Of a stretch of DNA of 64,000 bases, positions 22,838-33,200 are shown one piece after another. The translations under genes and the position numbers were made by a program. The notes beneath the pieces are model-generated. The model ran no database searches and was not told the DNA's origin. It worked only from the letters and a program-made list of their open reading frames with translations. How positions within the stretch are numbered: position 1 is the first letter of the stretch; each line of letters begins with the position of its first letter. Source of the DNA: Hymenochaete sp. R1 (lineage: Eukaryota; Basidiomycota; Agaricomycetes; Hymenochaetales; Hymenochaetaceae); assembly GCA_019400425.1 (NCBI GenBank), contig JAFREE010000010.1:62001-126000 (forward strand). Direction: 5' to 3'.

Positions 22838-22914
22838 GCCCGTGTAGCTCAATCGGCTAGAGCGTCAGACTTTTATGAGATCTGAAGGCTGCGAGTTCGA
22901 CCCTCGCCACGGGC
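22838..22914 (+). tRNA. tRNA-Lys(UUU) with a putative 4-nt intron
   Basis: The acceptor stem GCCCGTG pairs with CACGGGC. The D-arm is GCTC/GAGC and the T-arm GCGAG/CTCGC encloses TTCGACC, giving good A and B boxes. The anticodon stem TCAGA/TCTGA encloses 11 nt (22870-22880) instead of 7. Removing TGAG (22876-22879), directly 3' of position 37, gives the standard loop CTTTTAA with anticodon TTT. The discriminator base would be T (22915), which is unusual. T-rich DNA follows and could end pol III transcription. Confidence 0.88.
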
Positions 22915-22915
22915 T

Positions 22916-23575
22916 CTAACATACTTTCACACTTCTTTTATTTTACTTTCCGTCTTTCCTCTCTCTCTCTCTCTCTCTCTGTGAGTACCTTATTGATTTC
23001 AGAGGTGCCAGCTATATCAGTATCAGTAGTGCTTCCTCTCTCTTTAAAAGGCAGAGGTCGATAAGGGAAGACAAATGTTTGCTCAGCGTGTATATAATTG
23101 AGTAAATCTGGAGATCTCGACGAAAGTTGACTATTTTTTGTGTAGGAAAACGCTCCAACTCGAGAGTGGTAGCCTTTTCCCTGCTGTCCCTGGCTGCCAC
23201 GACGGCAAGGTACTCGGTCAAAGATTGAGCTGAAATAGAGTTTAAGAGACAAAGAGATTACAGCAGAAGTAAAGTTCGCGTGCGAACAGAAAAAAAAGAC
23301 CGAATGGAGCAAATCAAAAACTCGTCGGCGTTGTTTCTCTTTTCTCCTTCGTCTTCCTCCTCCTCCCTTCTTCGCCAACGACACCCACGACCTCAAGCAC
23401 GCTCTCTCGACGTCCTCTGTCTCGTATACGCTCATTCACGTCGCTTTCTCTCTCTTGGACAAACAATCCTCACTGCCGTAGCATGCTTTGTTCTTACCAC
23501 TCTCTATAATCTGCGCTGCCCATACCATCTACTTTGTTTTCAGTACTATTACCTCCGACGCATTCCTCATTCACC
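22916..23575. other. Intergenic, with a CT microsatellite at 22958-22980
   Basis: A (CT)n run of about 22 bp lies just after the tRNA. From 23330 to 23570 the plus strand is pyrimidine-rich, the likely leader of the gene at 23576. Nothing else recognised. Confidence 0.5.
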
Positions 23576-26500
23576 ATGAACAATCGCTATTCCTCCATGT
23601 TCCCTCCCACCAACGATGATTTCATCTCCCCGTTCACCGCACCGGCCATGCCCAACCTCAGGAAGAGGATGTCAGCCATGCCAAGACCCATTGACGCGAG
23701 ACGTATTCCTCGCTCACCTCTCGAACCCGAGAAGCTGGCAAAGCTTGCAAATGCCCTCGGTATCTCCGCTCCCCTGCCCGCATCCATACCCTCTTCGTCG
23801 ACATTGAAACGTGCCAGCTCGAGCTCGCGATCTTCTTCCGTGACGCCGCAGCTTCAGCAGCGCACCCCGCAGCACGGAAGTGCGACGCCTAGTTCGGCTA
23901 GACAGCAGCCGTCCTCGCGTTATCTTGTTCACATCGTCCCGCCCAAACATTTTCCCCACCCGAGTAGAAAAGAGAATCCAGAGGAGTTTGCGACGTTCCG
24001 CAGAGGCTGTGTTATTCCGTTATACGCGTCTCTGCAGGCGCAAGTCGCGGCCATCGCGCGAGAGTACCAGTTGCCTTCCGGGCATGGTATCGTACTTTAC
24101 CTCATCAACGAGAATGGTCGCGCTGGAAAGAGTCGAACTGTGCTGGGAAAGGGGCCTCGGGTAGGAGAAGACGTGTGGAAATGGCTATGGGCGAAAGTCG
24201 AGGAAGAGGTTCCGTCAGTTGAGGCAGGTGGTGGTGTTGGTCTGGGGATATCGACGGTTCGGTCTTCTCCGGCTCCAGAACGGCCCTCGCTATTACGCAG
24301 AACTTCGTCTGCAGCGAATCTGGGCGAACGACGAACGCCTGATTTTCTAAAAGATTACCCTCCGACTCCGCCTGCATCTTCCGGGTCGACCACGGCCGCA
24401 CCATCTGTTAAGCAAAACGAATTGAAGGAAGATGAGGTTCAGTCAAAGTCTTCTCGATATTATAGCCCGTCCTCAATTCCTCCTGTTGAAAATCTGAGAG
24501 AAGGCGCGACTGACCTGGACTCGGCTTTATTGCCAGGTTTAGGCAGCCCATCACTCATGCCGATCCTTGCAAAGATCGAGTTCGACATCGATCGCAAGGT
24601 AGGAACTTGGTACGAGACGTGGGCACGGTCACGCAAGTCGATGCAAAAACACAAACGGAAGGTTGCGCAGGGAAAACTGAAGCTGCGTATGACCGTTGAT
24701 GGAAGGAAAGGATTTACCCGACCGCCGTCACCATCTTCGTCGTCGTCGTCGTCATCAGAAAGCGAGGACGAGCAGAAGGAAGGGGGTTACAGCCGACTGG
24801 AAGCATCTGGAGAGGAAGAGGTGATGACAGCTCGTGCTTCGAGGAGAGTGAGGGACCCGTTATCGGATGTCTTTGGGGCGGATGACGAGACGTGGACGGA
24901 TATTCAATCTGGTCGACCGAATGGGAAGACGAATGGAGATCTAGCATTGGACGGCGCGTCCTTAAGTGTTCATCCAGATTCGGAGCATCCCGAAGCTGGT
25001 GGCGTGTCTGATGAGGAAGTCGTCGAAATATGGAAAGCGCAGGGCAATCCACAGCTGAATGGTGGAAAAATCAAGAAACAGATTCCACATCCTCTCAATC
25101 TAGAGGGACACGAGGAAGACGTGGACGTTAGTATCGCTACCGCGACTCCTAGTCCTTATTCCTCGACACACGCTAGCCATCTTCCCTATTTGACGACCGA
25201 GCCCGAGAAGCGTCTAGGAGGGATTTATGACGATGTGGAATTGCATCTAGGTTCAGAAGTAAGTCCTATTAGGTTTATGTGCATCGATACAGCATTAATG
25301 ACTCTGTTCCATTACTAGCAATCAGACTTTGAAAACCATCGACAGAAGCAGCTCAAAATACGTGAAGAATTGGATGTTCTTGAACGTGTTAGTCTCAGAG
25401 TTGCAATTACGCACTAAATGCATTTACTGACTTTCCAATCAGAATTTGGCACAGTTCTCTCCGCGGGCCCTCAAGTCGTTAGAATTGCAAGCAGATTTGT
25501 CCCCGACAGTCGCGGCGAGAATGCAGCTTCACTCTGCTCCAGCTGATAGAACGATTTTTGGATCTGGTCATGTCGGTTCAGCGAGTGTGCAGTTGCCTCA
25601 GTCTGCTCGAGAGCCCAGTAATCCAACTAGAAAATCAGTGGGGCCACCATTGTTCAGGCAACCGAACCTGGTTGGTACGCCTAGTCCTGTAGCAGACAGC
25701 TTCAAACCAGAGGACGGGTATGTCCTGCCTGTTATACATGTCAGAGGTGTCGATTAAGTGATTAATCTAATATCATTTTCTCTTTGTTTCATTGGAATTG
25801 CTCTAGTATCGGCACACAAGCAACGTGGCCTTCGGTGCCCTATACGTCGTTATCTAACCGGAATGGTGAAGTGGACCCAACGCGTTCCCCGACTGCCACA
25901 AATAGTAGCGATTCGATGCAAAGTCCTAAATCTAGGCACGGAGGATACGCGGCTTCTCCGTCGCCTCCTAAAGTCGTGCTCAACGGGAAGGCGGCTAATG
26001 CCGGTGCCGCCGGTGGCACTAGCTCGCGAAAGAACTCGTCGGTGTCGTCGACGTTGAGCATGGCTAATAGCCCCGCTGCGCTCCACTCAGCCGAGAGCGT
26101 AGCACGTTCAAGGCAGTATGAACAGGAAGCGTCTTTCTATGCTGAGCAGCCACCGATGCTGCAACCATCGCTGACGCGTCGTGGAGGTCCTGAAGCCGCG
26201 GACTCACCCGTCTTGCCTCTTTCGCCCGACCCGTTTGGGAGGTTCCCATCCAATGTGGACAGCCCTAGTCCTGTCAATGTCCCTCCTGATCGGTCGACCT
26301 CGCTGGCTAAGGGTCATTTATCACCATCATCCCGCTTCTCCGTGGACTCGGTCGGAGAAGATGAAACGACTCCTAAAGCGAAAAATAACCTTGTTTCGAT
26401 GAAGAGCATCCGAAAGCTTTGGAGAAAGACTAACAAGGCGAGCGTCTCCGGCGCGGTACCGATGCCCTCGCGACCACCGTCGTCCGTCCTTTCGCTCAAC

Positions 26501-27577
26501 ACGGACGTTGGTACAAGTAGAGCTGCTTCACCAAACGTTGCAATGCTGAACAACGGAAGAAAGTCGGGCGGCAAAAATTCACGTGACTCTGGCCTTGATC
26601 CATTCTACTTTGATCAAGAATCGAACGCAAAACAACCTAGTGCTGGTAGCGGAACCATGAGGAGAAACACTCCTTCACCCTCACCACAGACAGCTTTCCA
26701 GTTCCCACCTCTGTCTGCGGGCACTTCGGCGGCAAGTTCGAGATCCGCGACCCCGTCGGGCATCGGACCTTCTGGGAGCTCTCCGCAGTTACCGTTGCAA
26801 AACGGAACTGACAAGAAACGGAATGTCCGGAAGAGCCTTGTCAGTAAATGGAAGAATGGATCATCGGACGCCGGAGCCTTAGTCAATGGAGGAGGCAACT
26901 CGTCATCGACGGATTCCACGACGGGAACAAATCCGGACGGGACAAGGCGGAGACGTCCTAGTATGTTGGACGTCGCTGGGTCACTTATGCGAGGGAGTGT
27001 ATCGTCGACAAGCACGAGTATCGCTCAGTCACCTTCAATGCCCGAACTGCCAGCCATTTTCCGGAACCCAGAGTCACAGCATGGGTCTTCTACGTCTCAG
27101 AGTTCTCATGTACGACTCACCTCACGCGGGTCAATGTCCACTCTCCTCACCATGGCCTCCAACATTGACTCAGAGCGAGCCGCTTCGTCCGCGACCCCGA
27201 GTCGGAGGACACCAACTCAGCAGTCGTCGACGGACACAACGACCACCGAGTCTGAGCCGGTTCGAACGCCTGTGTCTGCCGTCGCCCCTCTCCAGTTTCA
27301 CAATCGTCCAGGCCAAGGGAAGGCCGGCGGTAAAGGTTCCCCGTCGTCGCGTACGCCAATTGACACATCGCCTGCAATCGACCCGGCATGGGAGGGCCCG
27401 CCCTTGAGCGCAATAGAACGCGAGGGATTACGCGAGATGCGAGAGAGGGATTCGGGTGGGAAGGTGAAATTTGGGAGCGTGGACGCAATGAGCGCGATGA
27501 GCGATGGGTTGGGGGAGAGTTTTGACGAGAGCCAGTTCGAGATCTTGAATCCGGCAAACGGTCGGATGGGGGCGTGA
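23576..27577 (+). CDS. Large Ser-rich protein of unknown function, 1,265 aa
   Basis: Four exons: 23576-25258, 25319-25387, 25443-25717 and 25807-27577; the lengths sum to exactly 1,266 codons. I do not recognise the family. Residues 120-210 look folded: RYLVHIVPPKHFPH, FRRGCVIPLYASLQAQVAAI and HGIVLYLINENG, GEDVWKWLWAKVEEEVP, a strand-strand-helix-strand order. A second ordered-looking segment spans about residues 320-375 (PILAKIEFDIDRKVGTWYET, basic KHKRKVAQGKLKLR). A third lies at about 550-600 (LGSEQSDFENHRQKQLKIRE, coiled-coil-like). Otherwise the chain is Ser/Pro/Thr-rich and probably disordered, with a short basic motif MKSIRKLWRKTNK near residue 875 and an acidic, ordered C-terminal 50 residues (AIEREGLREMRERDSGGKVK). 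Many SP/TP sites suggest phosphorylation. A scaffold or polarity role is a guess. The start is the first ATG after a CT-rich leader. Confidence 0.8.
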
Positions 27578-28864
27578 AATTCGGACAATGGACGATGAAT
27601 GCTTTGACTCCGTCTCGAAGCGAGTTTCATTCGTTTCGAATCCTTTGAGCGCTTACACGAGTCAAGATCTCCGTTCAGCGTCTTCATCGCTCTAGAATAC
27701 CGGAAGAAAATGAAAAGAGGGGAGCTTGGCGAGTCGAGTCGGGCGAGGAAGGGTGAAGAGTGCGAGGCGAGGAGTGAAATGCCGATGAGGTGTTATTGGA
27801 TATTAACGGCATAACGCAATGCTGTTGGACAGGCCAGCCCTGGCTCAGCAGCAGCTTCCGTGCTCGTTTCAGCCTATAGGTGCGCATCCGCAATCTTCGG
27901 TGTGCACGGACGCGGACACGGACGAAGCGGCCGGCGATAATCAGACTGAACGGGAGGGTAAACTCGTGGAGGACGTGTAGCGAATCACGGCGGTGTGAGT
28001 CACCGTGGTGCGTGGGGGTCGTGGCAGTGGCAGTGACAGAGGCTTGGGATTGAGGTGTTACGGTGGGCTGCAGCTGGGCCTGAAGGGAAGAGGCGGGCAG
28101 CGTAAATTGCGTTTCTTCGCGTGTTTCTGGCATGTGATGGGCGCACATTACTACTACTCTACTCTATACATTGTACTTACCAACACACATCGCACATTTC
28201 TCTCTTGCATTGATTCATCTCCGGACGGAGGCATTATTTTTTTCTTATTTTTCTTTTCTCTTCGCTCGTTTTCGCCTGCTACTTTTTCGACGCATTTACG
28301 CTTCCTAATTGCACATACCATAATAGTTTATTTTTTGTTTGACGTTTCGAGTGATGACATGGATTCCGCTGCTGATTTTGTCTCGTGCATTTTCTGAACG
28401 GAGCTTGGTTGCGTAGGATGACCGAGTGACTGACATGTTTATTATTGATCGCTATGATATGATGATATGGATCCGAGCGCCTGGGTGGTATGTCAGATGG
28501 CAGATGGTTATGCGATTCTCTTTTGTGTGTGGTAGTGATTGATGAGTGATTCCATTTCAAAGCTCGGGAGCAGAAAGTGGGTGGTATTCAAATTCTTTTG
28601 TTAGAAATTTAGATTCTGCATTATTTGTGTATTACATAATACAGCCACTGGTAGCATTGACCGACCCGACGATCCGATGGACGAGAATGATTTGGGCCGC
28701 TGCTGTGCTTTCCTTTTGTCCTCCTTCCTCTTTCCCTCCCTCCTCCATCTCCCTTTTCATATATAAGTTATTTCACTTTCTCCGTCGCATTTGCATCCCC
28801 ACCTTCTCCTCCTCTCCATCCTCCCCAACGACGACCTCACGCTCACCCTAACGTTTATTTCACG
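27578..28864. other. 1.3 kb intergenic region
   Basis: No coding gene recognised. The promoter of the next gene is visible at its end: TATATAAG at 28760-28767, about 100 bp before the start codon, inside a pyrimidine-rich stretch (28715-28860). Confidence 0.5.
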
Positions 28865-30274
28865 ATGTCCTCTTCCACTTCTTCATCACCACCTACCTCA
28901 GCTACCCCCTCCAGCTCGAGCTCATCTTACTTCCTCGCTCGACCAGAGGATGTCTTGCTCGCCGCAGTGGCTTACACCAGACCGCAGATGGTCGCTCTCG
29001 ACGAACTCATTTCGAACCAATCATCGTCCCAAGGCGCTTCTCACCTTCCTACGGAGCTCCTCCTCCATCTCCGCTCTGACCTCCAATCTATCCTCCTCAG
29101 CCAAGTCGCAGATGAAGCCGCTGCTTCTCTCTTCGAGTATGAGTCATCGCTCGTCGAAGGTCTCTGCCCAGATTGTTATTGGTGGAACACCGACATCTAC
29201 GGCTCTGATATTTGGTCATGGGTGGAGCACGGCTTCCGCGGAGCCTGTTCCTGTGTCGTCGCTGACGACAACGTCCCCTCCTCCAGGTCTGCTTCACCCG
29301 CTCCCGGTAACGGCTCCAGGTCCCACAGGCGCAGCAGCAGCAAGTCTAGGTCAGAAATAGAACGGGATCATGACTCGCGCAAGCCCTCTCCGGCGAAACG
29401 CCGCATTCAGGAGCTCTTCGCGGGTGTCGAAATCGAGTCTCGTGGTCAATGGCTCCGCGCGTATGTCTCTCGCAAGTACTTTGGCGGTGAAGGAGCCTGG
29501 AAGGCGACGAAACGTGTTCTCAACGACTTGGGGTGCTCTCATCGCTTCGAGAAATCTCTACCCGCGTCTCCATCTTCGCATTCTGAAACACCGTCGTTAA
29601 CCGCCACCGCCACCGTCAATGCTATGACAAATGTGCTCCCTCTCGTCGCCGAATCCACAACAGCCAGTGTGAACGGAGCTGCGCCTCCGAATGCACCCAA
29701 CGTGCACTCGCCGGCGACCACGGAACTCAAAAAGGCATCACACCACCGCGTGTCTCGTCCGTGCGACTTTGGGGCGCTCGTCAAGCTCGTTCAAGCGCCC
29801 AGGCTGTTGACGGGAGGAGACGACAAGGCGAAAGAGGATGCTTCTGTCAGCTTAGCGAGGGTCAAGCGCGAATTGTGCATCCGGCCTTTGAGCCAGGACC
29901 CTGATTCGGACGAGCCGAGGATTCCTACGGATTGTGAGTTCCTATTTCTGACTCTTACAGATTTTGGGGTCTCTGATCATAACATCGATTTTGCGAATAC
30001 AGCCTCTGCAACTCGTTTCGTGGACCAGGTCTACAAACGGAACGCATGCGCAGTGCATTTTGTTTCCCAGCGTCAACCCGATACGGGCTGTGTGGAATGT
30101 ATGCGCGTCTTCGCGGCTGCGACGGGCTCTTCTCACTTATCGACCTCCGGCTCATTTGGGCTCGGATTTGGCTTCGACCTCGGATTCGATCTCGACATGA
30201 AAAGCATTGCGAGCACTGTTGTTGGCTCTGCGGCCGTTGCCTACATCTTCAGGCGTATGGCCTCGAGCTTCTAA
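28865..30274 (+). CDS. Unrecognised protein with a C-terminal membrane segment, about 446 aa (469 if one intron is retained)
   Basis: The frame is open from ATG 28865 to TAA 30274. Positions 29934-30002 have a good donor (GTGAGT), an acceptor (AATACAG), and a length of 69 nt without a stop, so they are probably an intron that can be read through. Visible parts: a Ser-rich N-terminus (1-22); a helical domain (ARPEDVLLAAVAYTRPQMVA); a Cys/Trp-rich segment near residues 100-125 (GLCPDCYWWNTDIYGSDIW, then ACSCV) that could bind metal; an Arg/Ser-rich linker; a second domain from about 178 (AKRRIQELFAGVEIESRGQW, KYFGGEGAWKATKRVL). At the end come a Gly/Phe/Asp-rich linker and a hydrophobic stretch SIASTVVGSAAVAYIFRRM, shaped like a tail anchor. 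I know no family for it. It may sit on the mitochondrial or ER surface; this is inference. Confidence 0.75.
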   Translation: MSSSTSSSPPTSATPSSSSSSYFLARPEDVLLAAVAYTRPQMVALDELISNQSSSQGASHLPTELLLHLRSDLQSILLSQVADEAAASLFEYESSLVEGLCPDCYWWNTDIYGSDIWSWVEHGFRGACSCVVADDNVPSSRSASPAPGNGSRSHRRSSSKSRSEIERDHDSRKPSPAKRRIQELFAGVEIESRGQWLRAYVSRKYFGGEGAWKATKRVLNDLGCSHRFEKSLPASPSSHSETPSLTATATVNAMTNVLPLVAESTTASVNGAAPPNAPNVHSPATTELKKASHHRVSRPCDFGALVKLVQAPRLLTGGDDKAKEDASVSLARVKRELCIRPLSQDPDSDEPRIPTDCEFLFLTLTDFGVSDHNIDFANTASATRFVDQVYKRNACAVHFVSQRQPDTGCVECMRVFAAATGSSHLSTSGSFGLGFGFDLGFDLDMKSIASTVVGSAAVAYIFRRMASSF

Positions 30275-33200
30275 ATCTATCCAAGGCTGAGGTAGCACCA
30301 TGCCTAAGTTATTCCTGTGGATAAGGCAGTCGGACTCGTCTTTCACCTTCTCTCTTACCGCTTCAAATTATTTTTCGAATTTCGATTATTTCGGACCCAG
30401 CAGCCCGCTTCATTATTCGGTCATCATGTGCAAAGAACCCCCTCGACTGGAATCGAGCCCCGAGGAGTGGAAATGCGCTTCCCATTCCCACTGTTTCATA
30501 TAACATCCATCAGCTTCAATTCTCTCCATTTTTGCGTACGAGACGGCGGACAACAAGTGATGGTTTGTTCCCTCGATCCGACATCAATTCGTTTCCATCC
30601 TCGTTATTAATATTTCTGCAAGAACGAAACACAACAACGGCATTTTTGTACACTTCTGCCTCCGCACCAGACACGACCACTTTCTGTACACACCAGTTTT
30701 CTTTGTCTCTTCTTCGCTTTCGAACATCATCTCTCATCATCACGCATCTTCATCGAACACTCCGATTCGCATTTTCCCAACTTCACGACGCTCTCTCACG
30801 ACCGTGTACACATTTCTCTTTCCCATCTCATTTCTCCATCCATCTCCTTTCCTTTCATCCAAGAATCAATCACGACTTCCTCACTCGACCATGCTTTTCC
30901 TAACTGCACTTCATTAACAAAATTCTCCATCTTTCCAATTAATTCGAAAAGCTCGCATCATCCCATCATGCCATTCACCATTCAGCATCAAGCTCTAATT
31001 GTGTATGTGTCCATATTTATCCGCACGCCGCATCCGTCTTTCTCCTTACCTTCGCATTGTCTTCTGGTCTACGCATCAGATCTTAAAATCCCATTTAGTT
31101 CCCTTTTTGTTCTGTTCAGGCTATTCGTCGCCCCCTTTACATACGACGGATTCCATACTCCCCCACCTTAAAATCATCCTGTCACCTGTCCCATAGAGTT
31201 TTCATAGCCATCATCCCCCATTTTCTTCGTACATGTCGCACGGAACCCAACACGCGTCGACCGCCTGGTTTTTTTTCATTATTTGTTACATCTCGTACTC
31301 GGTCTTCTAGGCTCCCCCCTTTCATGTTGCTGTGTTTTAACTTTCGCACATCGTGTTTTGCTGTTGCACTTTTTTCATATCTCTCGACTGATCTTGTGCC
31401 TGGGCGTAGATTCGATACTCGATTTAATAGCAATGATACAATAAAGCTGTTTTTTAATATTAAAAATGAACTACAGTCGTGTGTGATGAAGTTCGAAATT
31501 AATTATACAAATCGCTCCGATTGGTGGTGGCTTCTTCCGAGCTCATTAATATTTCGTCGATGCCAGCACAATCTACGAATGAAAATGAGGCAGATATATG
31601 CGCACCTTCTCCAGCGCAAACCTTAGTACGACGTCAGTCGCCCAAATCGAGGTCTCTCAGAGGAAAGTGCACACACACACAAACATGTGGTGCATGCAGC
31701 ATCTGACTCTGAGTCTCAGACTTGCGGCTGCGCACGCCCGAAGCCGACTCCCCATCCACTTCCACCTTACCTTCGTCTTGCTTCTCTAGCCAAATTACCC
31801 CAATTCTTCGTCTCTTCACTCGAGACGAGTCTTATCATTGCTCCCCCCCCCCTCTTCTTTCCTTCCGTCTTTCTCGCCGACCGACGACCTAAGCCCGAGC
31901 GCCCGGAACTTGAAGCCGCAAGAAATCAATCAAGAACTCACATCACAGTATAGCCGCAAGTTCGCCTGGCAAGCCAACTCAGATCGATTCTATCGTCGGG
32001 CCGTGTCCGAGTTCACGTTAATAGGTCGGGGTCGGGGTCTTTCTCTCAACCAAACCGTAATTTATTAATATTGGGTTGAGGTTGAATTTGCATGTATACT
32101 GCTCAACGCAATTACGAAAGGGGGCTTTCGAGTCGTCGCAGTCTTTCGAGTCCCTCTTCTTTCCAAGCTTTTCTTCGCCAATTCACTGTGAAGGATTGAA
32201 ACGCACGGACCTCCTTCACGGACATAACGCGCACCCCTTCGAAGGCCCGTGCATTGCCACGCTGCTAGTACTACTGCTAGTAGTTCGTTCGCGCCCAGAG
32301 CCAAAAAGTAATTGAAGTTTTCTTTTAAGCGATGCCTTCATGAAGCAGACCGGAATTTGAAATGCTTCCTACCTCTGCAATTGAATAAGCTTTACAGTTA
32401 GTAAGGTGGCTTGAAAAACGTTTTGCGTATCACCTTACCCCATTCGTTCGTTATTCGTCGCTCGACCCCGACTCCGACTCCGTCCCGAGTAACGAGTTCC
32501 GTTCACGCTACTGAGTTTGGCAATTCGGCAAGGAGAAGCCAAAAGTGACCCGGACCGCCTCAGATCAAGCTCGTCGTGTAATGGAACCCAGTTGAAAAAA
32601 AAACAGCCGACAGAAGTAACGAGCCAAATACCAAGTAGCGGCGCCAGCGCCAGTGCGCCTATTTCGAAAGCACTGCTTCTTACGTTGCGCAGATCGAGGC
32701 TCTGTTCCGTTCCCGTCTCTCTGAGCCTGAAACACCTAAATGAAAGTCGTATTAAAAGTTGGCAGAGCGAGAGGAGAAGGAGAAAAGAGGGCTTCGCGCT
32801 GGTACACGTTTTGTCAGCGCCCGTGTTCGTGTCCGTGTCCGTTCCAGCCCAGATGACTGATGCTTGGTGTGGTATTGAGAAACGAGACGAGACGAAACGG
32901 CTCACTACTCAAGTTCGTCCCTCCTTCCGCGTCCGGCACTTCTACACGAGAAGATCATTGGCTGCGTGAATGCTAAATGCCGGCGGTCCGAAAGCTTTTT
33001 AAGCCTAGGCTTGAAAGACCCACTGGCAGCTTAGCGAAGGCCTTCGTCAACGTCAACACTTTGCCGACAAAATCGAGAAAGGGAAATCGAGATCGCATAA
33101 TTCACATTTACATTTGGCTCCGTGAAATCTCTCCCCCCCCCCCCCCTTCCGTCTCCAGAGTCATCCCGCCCGGCTGAACTTGGTTCTCCTCCTCCATGGT

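Noticed and set aside
30430..30500. A tRNA-like hairpin (CTCGACTGGAATCGAG, with flanking G/C-rich stems)
   Set aside because: No D-arm, acceptor stem or anticodon stem can be fitted around it on either strand.
32435..32969. Overlapping frames of about 150 codons on both strands
   Set aside because: Neither has a domain, splice continuation or plausible composition.
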